The position numbers and the translations under genes are program-made. From positions 248,001-312,000 of the forward strand of contig CAYNRE010000070.1 of NCBI GenBank assembly GCA_964399535.1: DNA of 64,000 nucleotides, in the 5' to 3' direction. Below, one piece after another: positions 1 to 8,250 of this stretch. The stretch is from CAYNRE01 sp964399535 (GTDB taxonomy: Bacteria; Planctomycetota; Planctomycetia; Pirellulales; CAYNRE01). Within the stretch, counting starts at the first letter, position 1. Each line of letters begins with the position of its first letter. The notes below the pieces were generated by a model. It worked only from the letters and a program-made list of their open reading frames with translations. It had not been told where the DNA came from and ran no database searches.

Positions 1-232
1 CACAGCGGTTACGTCCGCCCGAAGCCGTAAGACTCGCGCGCCGCGCGCGCTGTAATCCGGCCAGGTGCGCCAGGGTGCCCCACGCTCGACCGATCGTGTC
101 AGGAATGCTACGTGTCACGGGGCCCGAAAGGCCAGGGGCACGATGGCCTGCAGGGAGATGCTTCTGGCTGAGTTCGGCAGGGCGAGTACCAAAGATTCCG
201 GCCGGGTAAGCTATTCCGCCTTCCGCCGCTCG
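1..232. other. Intergenic, window edge
   Basis: No convincing gene is seen between the window edge and the end of truB. The stretch is GC-rich with a run of alternating CG near position 40-50. The short open frames here have no ribosome binding site or family resemblance. Confidence 0.5.
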
Positions 233-1108
233 CTAGCCTGCCACGGGAAAATTCAGCACCGGGCCCAGCCCCGTCCCCCGCGGGCCTAACAGCGCCCGCA
301 AACGCCCCGACGCGTCGACCGCCGCCACCTGGCTGGCCTCCACGGGCAGCGTACGATCAATCGCCAGTCCGTGTGCCACCCGGGCAAGTTCGGTCTCGTC
401 GAGCACCAGCCGGGGGAGCCGCTCGACGGCCCATAGCGGATCGGCCAGCGCGTGCCTCAGGCTTTCGGCGGTGAGCTCACCGGGGTCGACGCACCGCTCG
501 AGCCCGAACGGCCCGATCGAGGTTCGCACCAGCGCGGTCATCACCGCCGCCGTGCCCAGCGACTCGGCCAGGTCGCGCCCCAGGGCTCGGACGTAGGTGC
601 CCGAACTGCACTCCAGTTCGAGCACGAGCCGCGGGTACTCGTAAGCCACAACCGACAGGGCGTGGATCGTTACCGCTTTGGCGGCCAGCTCCACGGGTCG
701 GCCAGCCCGGGCCAGGCGATAGGCGGGGCGCCCCCCCACCTTCACCGCCGAGTAGCTGGAAGGCCGCTGCCAGATGGTTCCCCGCAGCCGCTGGGCCGCT
801 TGGGCTAGCTCGTGGGACGTTGGAATCGGCGCGTCGGGCAGCTCGGTTACCTCCGCCTCGGTGTCTTCGCTCGGGCTTGCGCACCCCAGGCGAAACTCGG
901 CCGTGTAGCTCTTGGGAAGTTCGTGTAAATAACTCACCAAACGCGTGGCCGGCCCCAGGGGCACCAGCAACACACCCCGGGCCAGGGGATCGAGCGTGCC
1001 GGCGTGGCCGACCTTGTCGGGTCGCACCAGGCGTTTCACGCGATCGACCGCCCATCGCGAGGTAACCCCCGGGGGCTTGTTCAAGGGCACGATGCCAAAC
1101 CAGCTCAC
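233..1108 (-). CDS. truB: tRNA pseudouridine(55) synthase TruB
   Basis: TruB converts U55 of the T-psi-C loop of tRNAs to pseudouridine in the cytoplasm. The protein carries the family signature GHAGTLDPLARG, whose Asp (residue 40 from the start used here) is the catalytic nucleophile, preceded by the conserved 'LNKPPGVTS' near the N-terminus and followed by 'YSAVKVGGRPAYRLAR' and 'CSSGTYVRALGRDL'. Length (291 aa) is normal for bacterial TruB. The frame stays open to a TTG at 1168, but a GTG at 1108 with AAGGA about 10 nt upstream places the start directly before the conserved core and avoids a non-conserved extension. The gene stands alone here; in many bacteria truB follows rbfA, which may lie outside its start, but the upstream neighbour here is a divergent acetyltransferase gene. 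Confidence 0.95.
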   Translation of the reverse strand: MSWFGIVPLNKPPGVTSRWAVDRVKRLVRPDKVGHAGTLDPLARGVLLVPLGPATRLVSYLHELPKSYTAEFRLGCASPSEDTEAEVTELPDAPIPTSHELAQAAQRLRGTIWQRPSSYSAVKVGGRPAYRLARAGRPVELAAKAVTIHALSVVAYEYPRLVLELECSSGTYVRALGRDLAESLGTAAVMTALVRTSIGPFGLERCVDPGELTAESLRHALADPLWAVERLPRLVLDETELARVAHGLAIDRTLPVEASQVAAVDASGRLRALLGPRGTGLGPVLNFPVAG

Positions 1109-1225
1109 GTAGGCCAGGTCCTTGGGGGGGGAGAGGGGGCGGCTCGCAGGCCAAGGCCCCTCCACCAATGCTTGGGGGGGGCGCGGTTGTCGTTGGCGAT
1201 CATCTTCGGCGACAATGCGGGGGAA

Positions 1226-2038
1226 ATGAAGCCCAACCGCCCAGGAACTTGCCCGCCCGGCGCACCCGAGGAAGCGGAAGTTTGCGAGGCGCTTCGCCAG
1301 GCGCTTGCCGATGTGCCGCGCTGGATCGAGGCCCGCGGCGCGCTTCGCGAGCGACGGGTCTGGCTGGTCGGGGGCCCGACGAACACGGGCGCACAGCCGC
1401 CGCCGGATTGGCGACGGGTTATCGACGGTAGCGACCCGGGCTGGGCCCTGATCGAGCTAGATCAGCCGCTGGCAATTCTACTGGGACGCCCGTCGGCGGC
1501 GGCGGTGTCGGCCATTGAGTCGCTTTCCGAGCAGTACGAATTGCTCGCACCGCCCGATTACGCACACCTGTGGTCGCCGCTGCTGCCGCGCTGGCAAGCC
1601 GAGCCGGCCCGATTGCACACGCTGCGGCCCCATGCCGAGCAGCTTTGGCCCGCACCTAGCGGCGAACTGCGCCCGCTGACGGCCAGCGACCTAAAGCAGG
1701 CCACGGGGCTGAGCGATGACGTGGCCGCCGAGCTGCCCGAGGTGCTCCAGCGGCAATTGCCTAATCTGGCCCGAATGGAAGCGGGCCGGCTAAGCTGCGT
1801 GGCCTACTGCGTGGCTTGCACGGAGCGGTGGTGGGACATTTCCGTCGATACGCCCGAGCGATTCCGAGGGCAGGGCTACGCCGGAGAAACCGTATCGGAG
1901 CTGATTCGGCGCCAGTGGGCCACGGGCCGGCGGCCGGTATGGGGGGCTTTGGTTTCCAACCGGGCCTCGCTCCGTGTCGCCGAAAAGCTGGGGTTCACCA
2001 GCGTCGATGAGCTCGTCGTATTCGAGGCTGCCGAGTAG
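1226..2038 (+). CDS. GNAT family N-acetyltransferase
   Basis: A protein of 270 aa whose C-terminal third is a GNAT fold. The acetyl-CoA binding motif A appears as 'RFRGQGYAGETVSELI', followed by the 'NRASLRVAEKLGF' motif B typical of GNAT enzymes acting on small molecules or protein N-termini. The N-terminal two thirds (about residues 1-170) have no motif I recognise, and the acceptor is unknown. The open frame runs upstream into the truB coding region, so I place the start at the ATG at 1226, preceded by a G-rich stretch; it leaves a normal intergenic space with the divergent truB. Next gene downstream is glgC, which has its own promoter. Confidence 0.8.
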   Translation: MKPNRPGTCPPGAPEEAEVCEALRQALADVPRWIEARGALRERRVWLVGGPTNTGAQPPPDWRRVIDGSDPGWALIELDQPLAILLGRPSAAAVSAIESLSEQYELLAPPDYAHLWSPLLPRWQAEPARLHTLRPHAEQLWPAPSGELRPLTASDLKQATGLSDDVAAELPEVLQRQLPNLARMEAGRLSCVAYCVACTERWWDISVDTPERFRGQGYAGETVSELIRRQWATGRRPVWGALVSNRASLRVAEKLGFTSVDELVVFEAAE

Positions 2039-2108
2039 TCTCCGCTGGTCGCATTGCCGGCGCCGGGCACACGGCTGCGCGGTGCAGGTACCACCCGGTG
2101 GGCCGTCC

Positions 2109-2137
2109 GCGACAGGCGCAAACCAGTCCGCTATAAT
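2109..2137 (+). promoter_or_regulatory. Putative sigma70-type promoter of glgC
   Basis: A GCGACA -35 element (2109-2114) and a perfect TATAAT -10 element (2132-2137) are separated by exactly 17 nt. Transcription would start near 2144, about 75 nt before the glgC start. Sequence match only. Confidence 0.6.
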
Positions 2138-2220
2138 GCCGTGACGATCGCGGGCCCAGGGACCGCGACGATGTGGGGGAATTGTAGTCAGCGGATCGCT
2201 AATCCAGGCGTGGGCGGCAC

Positions 2221-3540
2221 ATGACCGATATGCGAGGCCTGTTGGTATTGGTGCTCGGGGGCGGGCGAGGAACGCGCCTTTACCCATTGACCAAGTATCG
2301 CTCGAAACCCGCCGTGCCTTTGGCGGGCAAGTATCGGCTGATCGACATCCCGCTGTCGAACTGCATTCACAGCGGCATCAAGGGAATGTACGTCCTCACG
2401 CAGTTCAACTCCGCCAGCCTGCACCGCCACATTCGCCGCACTTACAACTTCGACCCCTTCAGCGGCGGCTTCGTCGAGATTCTGGCCGCCCAGCAAACCA
2501 ACGAAAGTTCGGACTGGTACCAGGGTACCGCCGACGCGGTGCGGCAGCACATCCGCTACTTGCAGCAGCCGGGCGTCGAGCACGTACTGATCCTTTCAGG
2601 CGATCAGTTGTACCGGATGAACTACGCGGAAATGTTGGCCACGCACCGCGCCTCGAAGGCCGACGTGACCATCGCCGGCCTGCCGGTCGACCGCCGCCAG
2701 GCGGCGGGCTTCGGCATCATGCGGGTCGACGACAGCGGCCAGGTGGTCGGCTTTCTGGAAAAGCCCCAGGCCGAGGAAGACCTGGCCCTGGTTCGCACCG
2801 ATCCCGCCTGGATCGATGCCCGGGGCATTGCCAGCCAGGGGCGCGACTGCCTGGCTTCGATGGGCATCTACCTGTTCAATCGCGATACGCTTTACGACGT
2901 GCTGACGAAAACCGATTATCGCGATTTCGGCAAAGAGGTGTTCCCCGCCTCGATCCGGGCCCGCCGCGTACAACTGCACCTGTTCGACGGCTACTGGGAA
3001 GACATCGGTACGATCGAGTCGTTTTACCAGGCCAACCTGGGCTGCGCCCGGGCCAACCCCGTCTTCGACCTGGAAAACGCCGAGGCCCCCATCTATACCC
3101 GGGCCCGCTTCCTGCCCGCCTCGCGCTTGGCGGGGGCCACGGTGCAAGACAGCCTGGTGGCCGACGGCTGCGTCATCGGCCGCCGGGTAACCATTGAAAA
3201 CAGCGTGATCGGCTTGCGGTGCCGTATTGAAGACGGGGCCGTAATCCGCAATTCGGTGTTGATGGGAAACGACTACTACCAGTCGCCCGCCGAGATCGCT
3301 CGCGACCGGTCCGCTGGCCTGCCGCCGGTAGGCGTGGGGGCCAACAGCGTGATCGAGGGGGCCATCATCGACAAAAACTGTCGCATTGGCCGCCAGTCCC
3401 GAATTGTCAACGCCCGCGGGCTCCGCGAAAGCGTCGAAACGCCGCAGGCCATCGTTTGCGATGGCATCGTCGTCGTGCCCAAGGAAGCAACCGTGGGCGA
3501 TGGCTGGTCGCTCGTTGAATGCCCCGAGCTGTCGGGTTAG
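2221..3540 (+). CDS. glgC: Glucose-1-phosphate adenylyltransferase
   Basis: ADP-glucose pyrophosphorylase makes ADP-glucose from glucose-1-phosphate and ATP, the committed step of bacterial glycogen synthesis. The N-terminus has the nucleotidyltransferase signature 'GGGRGTRLYPLTKYRSKPAV' (residues about 13-32) followed by 'AGKYRLIDIPLSNCI', both characteristic of GlgC. The central 'WYQGTADAVRQ' and 'YWEDIGTIESFYQANL' motifs and the C-terminal left-handed beta-helix (hexapeptide-like region from about residue 290) are all present, and the length of 439 aa is full. It is a single gene behind a clear promoter. The debranching enzyme gene glgX lies near 54 kb, so glycogen genes are dispersed. An ATG three codons further in is an alternative start. 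Confidence 0.97.
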   Translation: MTDMRGLLVLVLGGGRGTRLYPLTKYRSKPAVPLAGKYRLIDIPLSNCIHSGIKGMYVLTQFNSASLHRHIRRTYNFDPFSGGFVEILAAQQTNESSDWYQGTADAVRQHIRYLQQPGVEHVLILSGDQLYRMNYAEMLATHRASKADVTIAGLPVDRRQAAGFGIMRVDDSGQVVGFLEKPQAEEDLALVRTDPAWIDARGIASQGRDCLASMGIYLFNRDTLYDVLTKTDYRDFGKEVFPASIRARRVQLHLFDGYWEDIGTIESFYQANLGCARANPVFDLENAEAPIYTRARFLPASRLAGATVQDSLVADGCVIGRRVTIENSVIGLRCRIEDGAVIRNSVLMGNDYYQSPAEIARDRSAGLPPVGVGANSVIEGAIIDKNCRIGRQSRIVNARGLRESVETPQAIVCDGIVVVPKEATVGDGWSLVECPELSG

Positions 3541-3604
3541 CCGCTAGCTGGCCAAACAAGTGCCTGGGAGGGCCCCGGAGCTTCTTGCTCGTGGTGCCCG
3601 AGCG

Positions 3605-5302
3605 CTAGTAGGCAAAGTTCACGTTGAACATCGTGCCCAGCGTACCCAGGCCGTTGGCCCGGGGATCGAAGGTGCCCAGGTCGAACCAGTCGTAAACGTA
3701 CTGCACTTCGCAGCCCAGCGTTAGCTCGCGATAGCAGAACGGCCCCAGGCAGGCCCCATACAGCGTGTAGCTCGCGCCGATCGAAGTTCCCAGGCCGTGA
3801 AACGTATCGCTCGGTTTGTTGCGGCTGACGAAGCGAAACAGCATCGGGTTCACATTGGCGGGCGGAGGAGTATTGGGGTTCATATCCGGATTCAAGATCG
3901 ACTCCAGTTCCGCCTCGAGGCCCGGGGCCACGGTGTTCCGGTACCGTGCGTCGAGATGCCCCACGCGTCCCGAGCCACGAAAGGTGAACCGCACTTGGCT
4001 TCGGCCGGGCCGGTGAAACCGCTCGGGCTGCAGGTAAAAGCCCAGCGAGGCAAAGGCCACGCCGCGCCGCAGCGATTTCAACTCGGTCCTGTAGAAGCTG
4101 TCGAGGTACACCGGCACGTAGTTCGGATCGTTGAGATTCGAAAACGTACCTGGCGTTATCACCTTGCTGCCGTTGCCGCTGTTGTGCGAATAACCGCCCC
4201 CTAGCTCGCCAAAGAACACCATCCGGCGGCCGGGGTTGGTAATGGGCATCCGCACCGCTCCCTCAAACACCCAGCCGGTCTTCAGGCTGTCGGAGATGTA
4301 GCCTCCCCCCAGGGGATCGAGCGGCCCGTTACGGATGATGAATTCGGCCCAACCGAACTGCTGCGACTTAGTCGAGCGAAACTCGCCCCGCGGCGACCAT
4401 TCGTCGTACCAGTCGGGCGGGCGCCCAAAGCTCGAAACCGCCAGGGGACTGATCGGCGCGACCGGCATGATGGGCACTCCGTCAGGCCCCACCCCCGGCA
4501 CGGTCGCCTGGTCGTCGGCAACCACGGCGCCCGGCGTAAGGCCCTCGACCGAACCAGCGGTCGGCTGGCGGCGCGCCAAACGGTCGCCCGCGGCGCGTTG
4601 GCGAGCCGGCGCCAGAAAGCCGGCCGGCGCTACCGCCGTGGCCCCGGCGAATTCGACCACCGGCAGGGCTACCTCTTGGGGGATGGCCTGTGAAGGGTCC
4701 TGGCTCCAAGCGCTGGCGATCGGCGCCGCGGAACCATAGACCGCCCTGGGGCCAGGCACGGGAATTTCGGCCGCCGACCATGCTGGCGGCGCAGTGCCCC
4801 CCCAAGCCGGGGCCGGCTGCGCGCTTGGCAGCACCTGTGGGCCGGGCACCGGCTGCGCGTTGGGCACCGGCTGCGCGTTGGGCACCGCGAGGAACGCCAA
4901 GGGGGCCGCCGACGGGGCCGTGGGCAGTTCGGCGGGAGATTGCAGTTCGGCGGGAGATTGACCCATTGCCGGCGGCGTAGCTCCCGGCAGTGTCGCCGCG
5001 GCGTGGACCACCGGGCTGCCCGGATCCCAGACAGTCACCGCGGGAGTGGCCACGCCGATCAGCGAGGCCTGCGTTGCGGCCGGCACTTCGGGCAACACCG
5101 CGGCTGCCCCAAGGGCGCTGCCCGCCCGACCGACCGCGTCAGGCTGCATCGCAACCACTGCCTGGCCCACCGCCAGGGCCGGGGCCCCGGTCGCTCCGGC
5201 CAGCGCTGCGATTCGGACACCGTGGACCAAACCCCGGACGAAACCCGTCCAGGCGCCTTGCACGTTCCCTGGCTGGAAGCTCAAACTGCGGAGGTCCGCC
5301 AT
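3605..5302 (-). CDS. Pro/Ala-rich outer-membrane beta-barrel-like protein
   Basis: I do not recognise a named family. From the ATG at 5302 the protein is 565 aa. The first 70 residues are Ala/Gly/Val-rich and may contain an export signal, although a clean cleavage site is not obvious. Residues about 75-270 are low-complexity Pro/Ala sequence with short repeats such as 'PNAQPVP'. The C-terminal 240 residues are rich in aromatic and alternating hydrophobic residues ('VFFGELGGGYSHNSGNG', 'GASYTLYGACLGPFCYREL') and end in 'NVNFAY', the aromatic terminus expected for an outer-membrane barrel. I infer a secreted or outer-membrane protein with a disordered linker. The frame continues upstream to 5674, but that part lies under the divergent transglutaminase gene and looks non-coding. 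Confidence 0.65.
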   Translation of the reverse strand: MADLRSLSFQPGNVQGAWTGFVRGLVHGVRIAALAGATGAPALAVGQAVVAMQPDAVGRAGSALGAAAVLPEVPAATQASLIGVATPAVTVWDPGSPVVHAAATLPGATPPAMGQSPAELQSPAELPTAPSAAPLAFLAVPNAQPVPNAQPVPGPQVLPSAQPAPAWGGTAPPAWSAAEIPVPGPRAVYGSAAPIASAWSQDPSQAIPQEVALPVVEFAGATAVAPAGFLAPARQRAAGDRLARRQPTAGSVEGLTPGAVVADDQATVPGVGPDGVPIMPVAPISPLAVSSFGRPPDWYDEWSPRGEFRSTKSQQFGWAEFIIRNGPLDPLGGGYISDSLKTGWVFEGAVRMPITNPGRRMVFFGELGGGYSHNSGNGSKVITPGTFSNLNDPNYVPVYLDSFYRTELKSLRRGVAFASLGFYLQPERFHRPGRSQVRFTFRGSGRVGHLDARYRNTVAPGLEAELESILNPDMNPNTPPPANVNPMLFRFVSRNKPSDTFHGLGTSIGASYTLYGACLGPFCYRELTLGCEVQYVYDWFDLGTFDPRANGLGTLGTMFNVNFAY

Positions 5303-5642
5303 TACCGACCGGCCTTTCCCATCGAGGAGTGGCTTCCCGAGGCGGCCGCGTCCGAGAATCCGGGCCGTGAGCCTACGGGTAGCCTTTGGAAAAGTCGGTC
5401 TGTAGCGACTGTAGGGATTAGTCCGCGCGTAGGGCCCCCGCAAACTTGACCCAGCTTGCCAACTCAGCCAGACGAGCGGCGGTTCGCTCCACCGTAATTC
5501 GCCCAGTCGGTCGCCTCGCCCAGGGGGTAAGCAGGCCGGGGGCGTCTCTCGCAGCGAACGAGCCTGGCAGGGCCAGAGGGGGCCCAGCCCCCTCTGCCAA
5601 TCAATCGCCAACCGCACCGCCCGCTTACAACACCGAAGATCA

Positions 5643-6413
5643 ATGCCGAGGAGCCCGACCAGCGTGGACGCCACTGCCCTGGATCAATACTTGCGGCCGA
5701 CCTGGTTTATCGACAGCCAGCACCCGGCGGTGATCGAGTTCTCCCGCACGGCGCTGGGGCAGGCCACCGAGCCCGTCGACCGAGCGGTGCGGCTCTTCTA
5801 CGCCGTGCGCGACCAGATTCGCTATTCGGCCTATGGGCTACGGATGGAACCCGCGGCATTTCAGGCCAGCGCGGTGCTCGAAAGCGGGCGGGGCTGGTGC
5901 GTAACCAAGTCGTGTCTATTGGCCGCCGTAGCGCGAGCCGCCGGCCTGCCGTGCCGGCTGGGCTTCGCCAACGTGAAAAACCACATGGCCACCAAGAAGC
6001 TACTCGAGGCCATGGGGACCGACGTTTTCTACTACCACGGTTACAACGAGTTCTGGCTCGAGGGCCGCTGGGTCAAGGCCACCGTGGCATTTAACCGATC
6101 CCTCTGCGAAAAAGCCCGGCTCAAGCCGCTCGACTGGGATGGCCGCACCGACTCGCTCTATCACCCGTTCGACTTGGAAGGTCGCCGGCACATGGAGTAC
6201 CTGCACGACTATGGACCCTACGCCGACCTGCCCTACGACGACATCTTGGCTAAGTTCGCCGAAGTCTACGGCAGCGGGCTGATTGCGTCCGGGCCGGACA
6301 CGGCACCTGGTCCGGGAGTGCCCACGGGCGATTTCGAAGCCGAGATTGCCGCGGAAGCCGACGAGGCGGCGCGAAGCGCCAGCCGGCAGGCACCTAGCCC
6401 GGGTGGCGACTGA
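5643..6413 (+). CDS. Transglutaminase-like (cysteine protease fold) protein
   Basis: A 256-aa cytoplasmic protein with a transglutaminase-like domain. The catalytic Cys sits in 'GRGWCVTKSCLLAAVARAAG' and the catalytic His in 'YYHGYNEFWLEGRWVKAT'; the third position is the 'KATVAFN' segment, where the usual Asp of this superfamily is not obvious. No signal peptide or membrane segment is seen, and the C-terminal 40 residues are acidic and probably disordered. Such proteins include peptidases and amidases; the substrate cannot be told. The ATG at 5643 has no clear ribosome site, whereas GTG at 5664 has GAGGAG 10 nt upstream and may be the true start (249 aa). Confidence 0.8.
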   Translation: MPRSPTSVDATALDQYLRPTWFIDSQHPAVIEFSRTALGQATEPVDRAVRLFYAVRDQIRYSAYGLRMEPAAFQASAVLESGRGWCVTKSCLLAAVARAAGLPCRLGFANVKNHMATKKLLEAMGTDVFYYHGYNEFWLEGRWVKATVAFNRSLCEKARLKPLDWDGRTDSLYHPFDLEGRRHMEYLHDYGPYADLPYDDILAKFAEVYGSGLIASGPDTAPGPGVPTGDFEAEIAAEADEAARSASRQAPSPGGD

Positions 6414-6443
6414 AACGCAGTAGACTCGCGCAGGGCAGGCCGC

Positions 6444-7790
6444 TTACAGGCCCACGCAATACAGGCCGTCGACCCCCCGCAGCAGCAGCCGGCCATCGGC
6501 CACGGCGGGCGAAGACCAGAACACGTCGGGAATCTCCGGCGTGCCCAAGGCCTCGAACGTGGGCCCTACCTTGATAACCACGGCGTGACCAGTCTCGCCG
6601 AGCAGCACTACTTTGTCGTCGATTGCCACGGGCGAGGCGGCGATCGTGCCCAATTTGGCCAGCCGCTCTTTGTAGTGCGGCTGGCCGGTGGCTGCATCGT
6701 GGCAGGTAAGCACGTTGCCGTTGATGACATACAAGCAGCCGCCCACCGACAACGGACTCGACATGCCCGGCGCGGCGCTCGGACGCGACCAGGCCTCGTC
6801 GCGAAGCTTGAGCCCGCTCCCCTCGGGCGAAAGATCGCCCCGGGCACCGGCCGGAAGTGCGTAGAGTGGCCCGCTGGCGAACGGGCTACGGTACCCGAAA
6901 TAAATCCGTTCGCGGTCCGCCGCGATCGAGGAAGTAGTCGGTACGTCGATTCCAGCCACGCGCCACAACTCGGCGCCCGTCTGCGGGTCGTGACTGGTCA
7001 TCAGTTTAGATCCCGAGACGATAATCTCGGTACCCTTGGCATGGGTCCACACCAGAGGAGTGCTCCACGAGGTGCCCGGCTTCTCGCGCGACACCCGCCA
7101 GCGTTCCTCGCCCGAGCGGGCGTCGTAACACACGAGCAGGGCCTCGTCTTCGTTGAAACTCTGCACGTAAAGCTTTCCGTCGAACAACACGGGTGAACTT
7201 CCCGTGCCGAAGTTCTCCGTGGTGGGATGCGCTCCCAGTTCTTGCTTCCAGCGAAGGCCTCCGGCCAGATCGACCGCCGCCACGGTACCGGTCGCCCCGA
7301 AGAAAACGTACACCCCCTGGGCATCGCCGGCTGGGGTCTCCGTGGCATAGGTGTTCGAGGGGTGAACGGCATACTGCGGCCGGCCTGCGCTGACCGTGGT
7401 GGCCCACTGCACCTGGCCGGTTGCCAGGTCGAGCGAAAGCACTTGCCAGGCCAACTCGACTTCGGGGGGAGCGGCCTTGCTGCCCGGCATGCTCCGCGGG
7501 TCGGACACGCCCGCCTTCATGTCCTTGGGCCGCAACGGGGGATCGGAAACCGCCGCGGTCACCAGCACCTGCTGGCCGATCACGATTGGCTGCGACCAGC
7601 CCGACCCGGGCAGGGGAGTCTTCCAGGCCAGGTTCTCATCGCTCGACCAAGAGAGCGGGATGGTCGCCGGATCGGCGACCCCGGTGCTGGCCGGGCCGCG
7701 AAACTGGTTCCAGTCGCCGGCCGGCGCCCGACCGGCGCCGACAATCAATAGGCTCAGCAAGCTTCCAAGCATCCAGATGGCCGTTCGCAT
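6444..7790 (-). CDS. Secreted PQQ-like beta-propeller protein
   Basis: A 448-aa exported protein with an N-terminal signal sequence (hydrophobic 'LLSLLIVGAGRAPAG') followed by 'DWNQFRGPASTGV', the standard opening of planctomycete outer-membrane-assembly/BamB-like propellers. Several PQQ-type blades with the 'GxxxW' pattern follow, for example 'DLATGQVQWATTV' and 'DARSGEERWRV'. No dehydrogenase domain is attached, so enzymatic quinoprotein activity is not implied; a scaffold or binding role is likely. ATG at 7790 is preferred because GGAG lies 6 nt upstream; the frame also contains a TTG at 7802. A paralogue with the same opening lies at 40089-41297. Confidence 0.85.
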   Translation of the reverse strand: MRTAIWMLGSLLSLLIVGAGRAPAGDWNQFRGPASTGVADPATIPLSWSSDENLAWKTPLPGSGWSQPIVIGQQVLVTAAVSDPPLRPKDMKAGVSDPRSMPGSKAAPPEVELAWQVLSLDLATGQVQWATTVSAGRPQYAVHPSNTYATETPAGDAQGVYVFFGATGTVAAVDLAGGLRWKQELGAHPTTENFGTGSSPVLFDGKLYVQSFNEDEALLVCYDARSGEERWRVSREKPGTSWSTPLVWTHAKGTEIIVSGSKLMTSHDPQTGAELWRVAGIDVPTTSSIAADRERIYFGYRSPFASGPLYALPAGARGDLSPEGSGLKLRDEAWSRPSAAPGMSSPLSVGGCLYVINGNVLTCHDAATGQPHYKERLAKLGTIAASPVAIDDKVVLLGETGHAVVIKVGPTFEALGTPEIPDVFWSSPAVADGRLLLRGVDGLYCVGL

Positions 7791-7802
7791 GGTCCTCTCC
7801 AA

Positions 7803-8250
7803 CGGTTAATCGCTCCCCGCGAAATGCGCTCGTCGACCAAGGCAGGGTGCACACTGCAGCTTGGCGATGCCGCGGCTGGCCGTCGTGCGCACCGCATCGA
7901 CCGCCCGCGCCACCCGGGCAGCCCGGGCGCCCGCTGCCGGAGCGCCCCCAGCATCTTAGCAAGCCAGGCAAGCCCGAGAATCTACCGACCTGTCCCGGGC
8001 CTGGTCGCGCGGGCCGCGGCCCGCCCCGGAAACCGGCCTGCCCGTCGGCCCTGGGCTCGCGAGACAAGTTTACCTGCAAGTGGACCGCGCCCGGGGGTCG
8101 ATACCGTTTTACAGCAGTCGACCTGCCAACGGCCCCGCGTCGCCCACGAGCCGAACCGGGCACCCCAGTTGCCAGGGTGCGATCGCTCCGAAGGCGGCTG
8201 CGTCGCTGGCCGCCGTAGCAAGCAATGAGCAGCCTCGAGGAGCCCGCACG
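7803..8250. other. Intergenic region between divergent genes
   Basis: About 450 bp separates the propeller gene from the metallopeptidase gene. Open frames on both strands here have arginine/proline-rich translations with no family resemblance. Probably promoters for both genes lie here, but no clear -35/-10 pair was found. Confidence 0.45.

Noticed and set aside
5303..5674. N-terminal extension of the outer-membrane-like protein
   Set aside because: It runs under the divergent transglutaminase start and its translation has no signal sequence; ATG at 5302 is more plausible.
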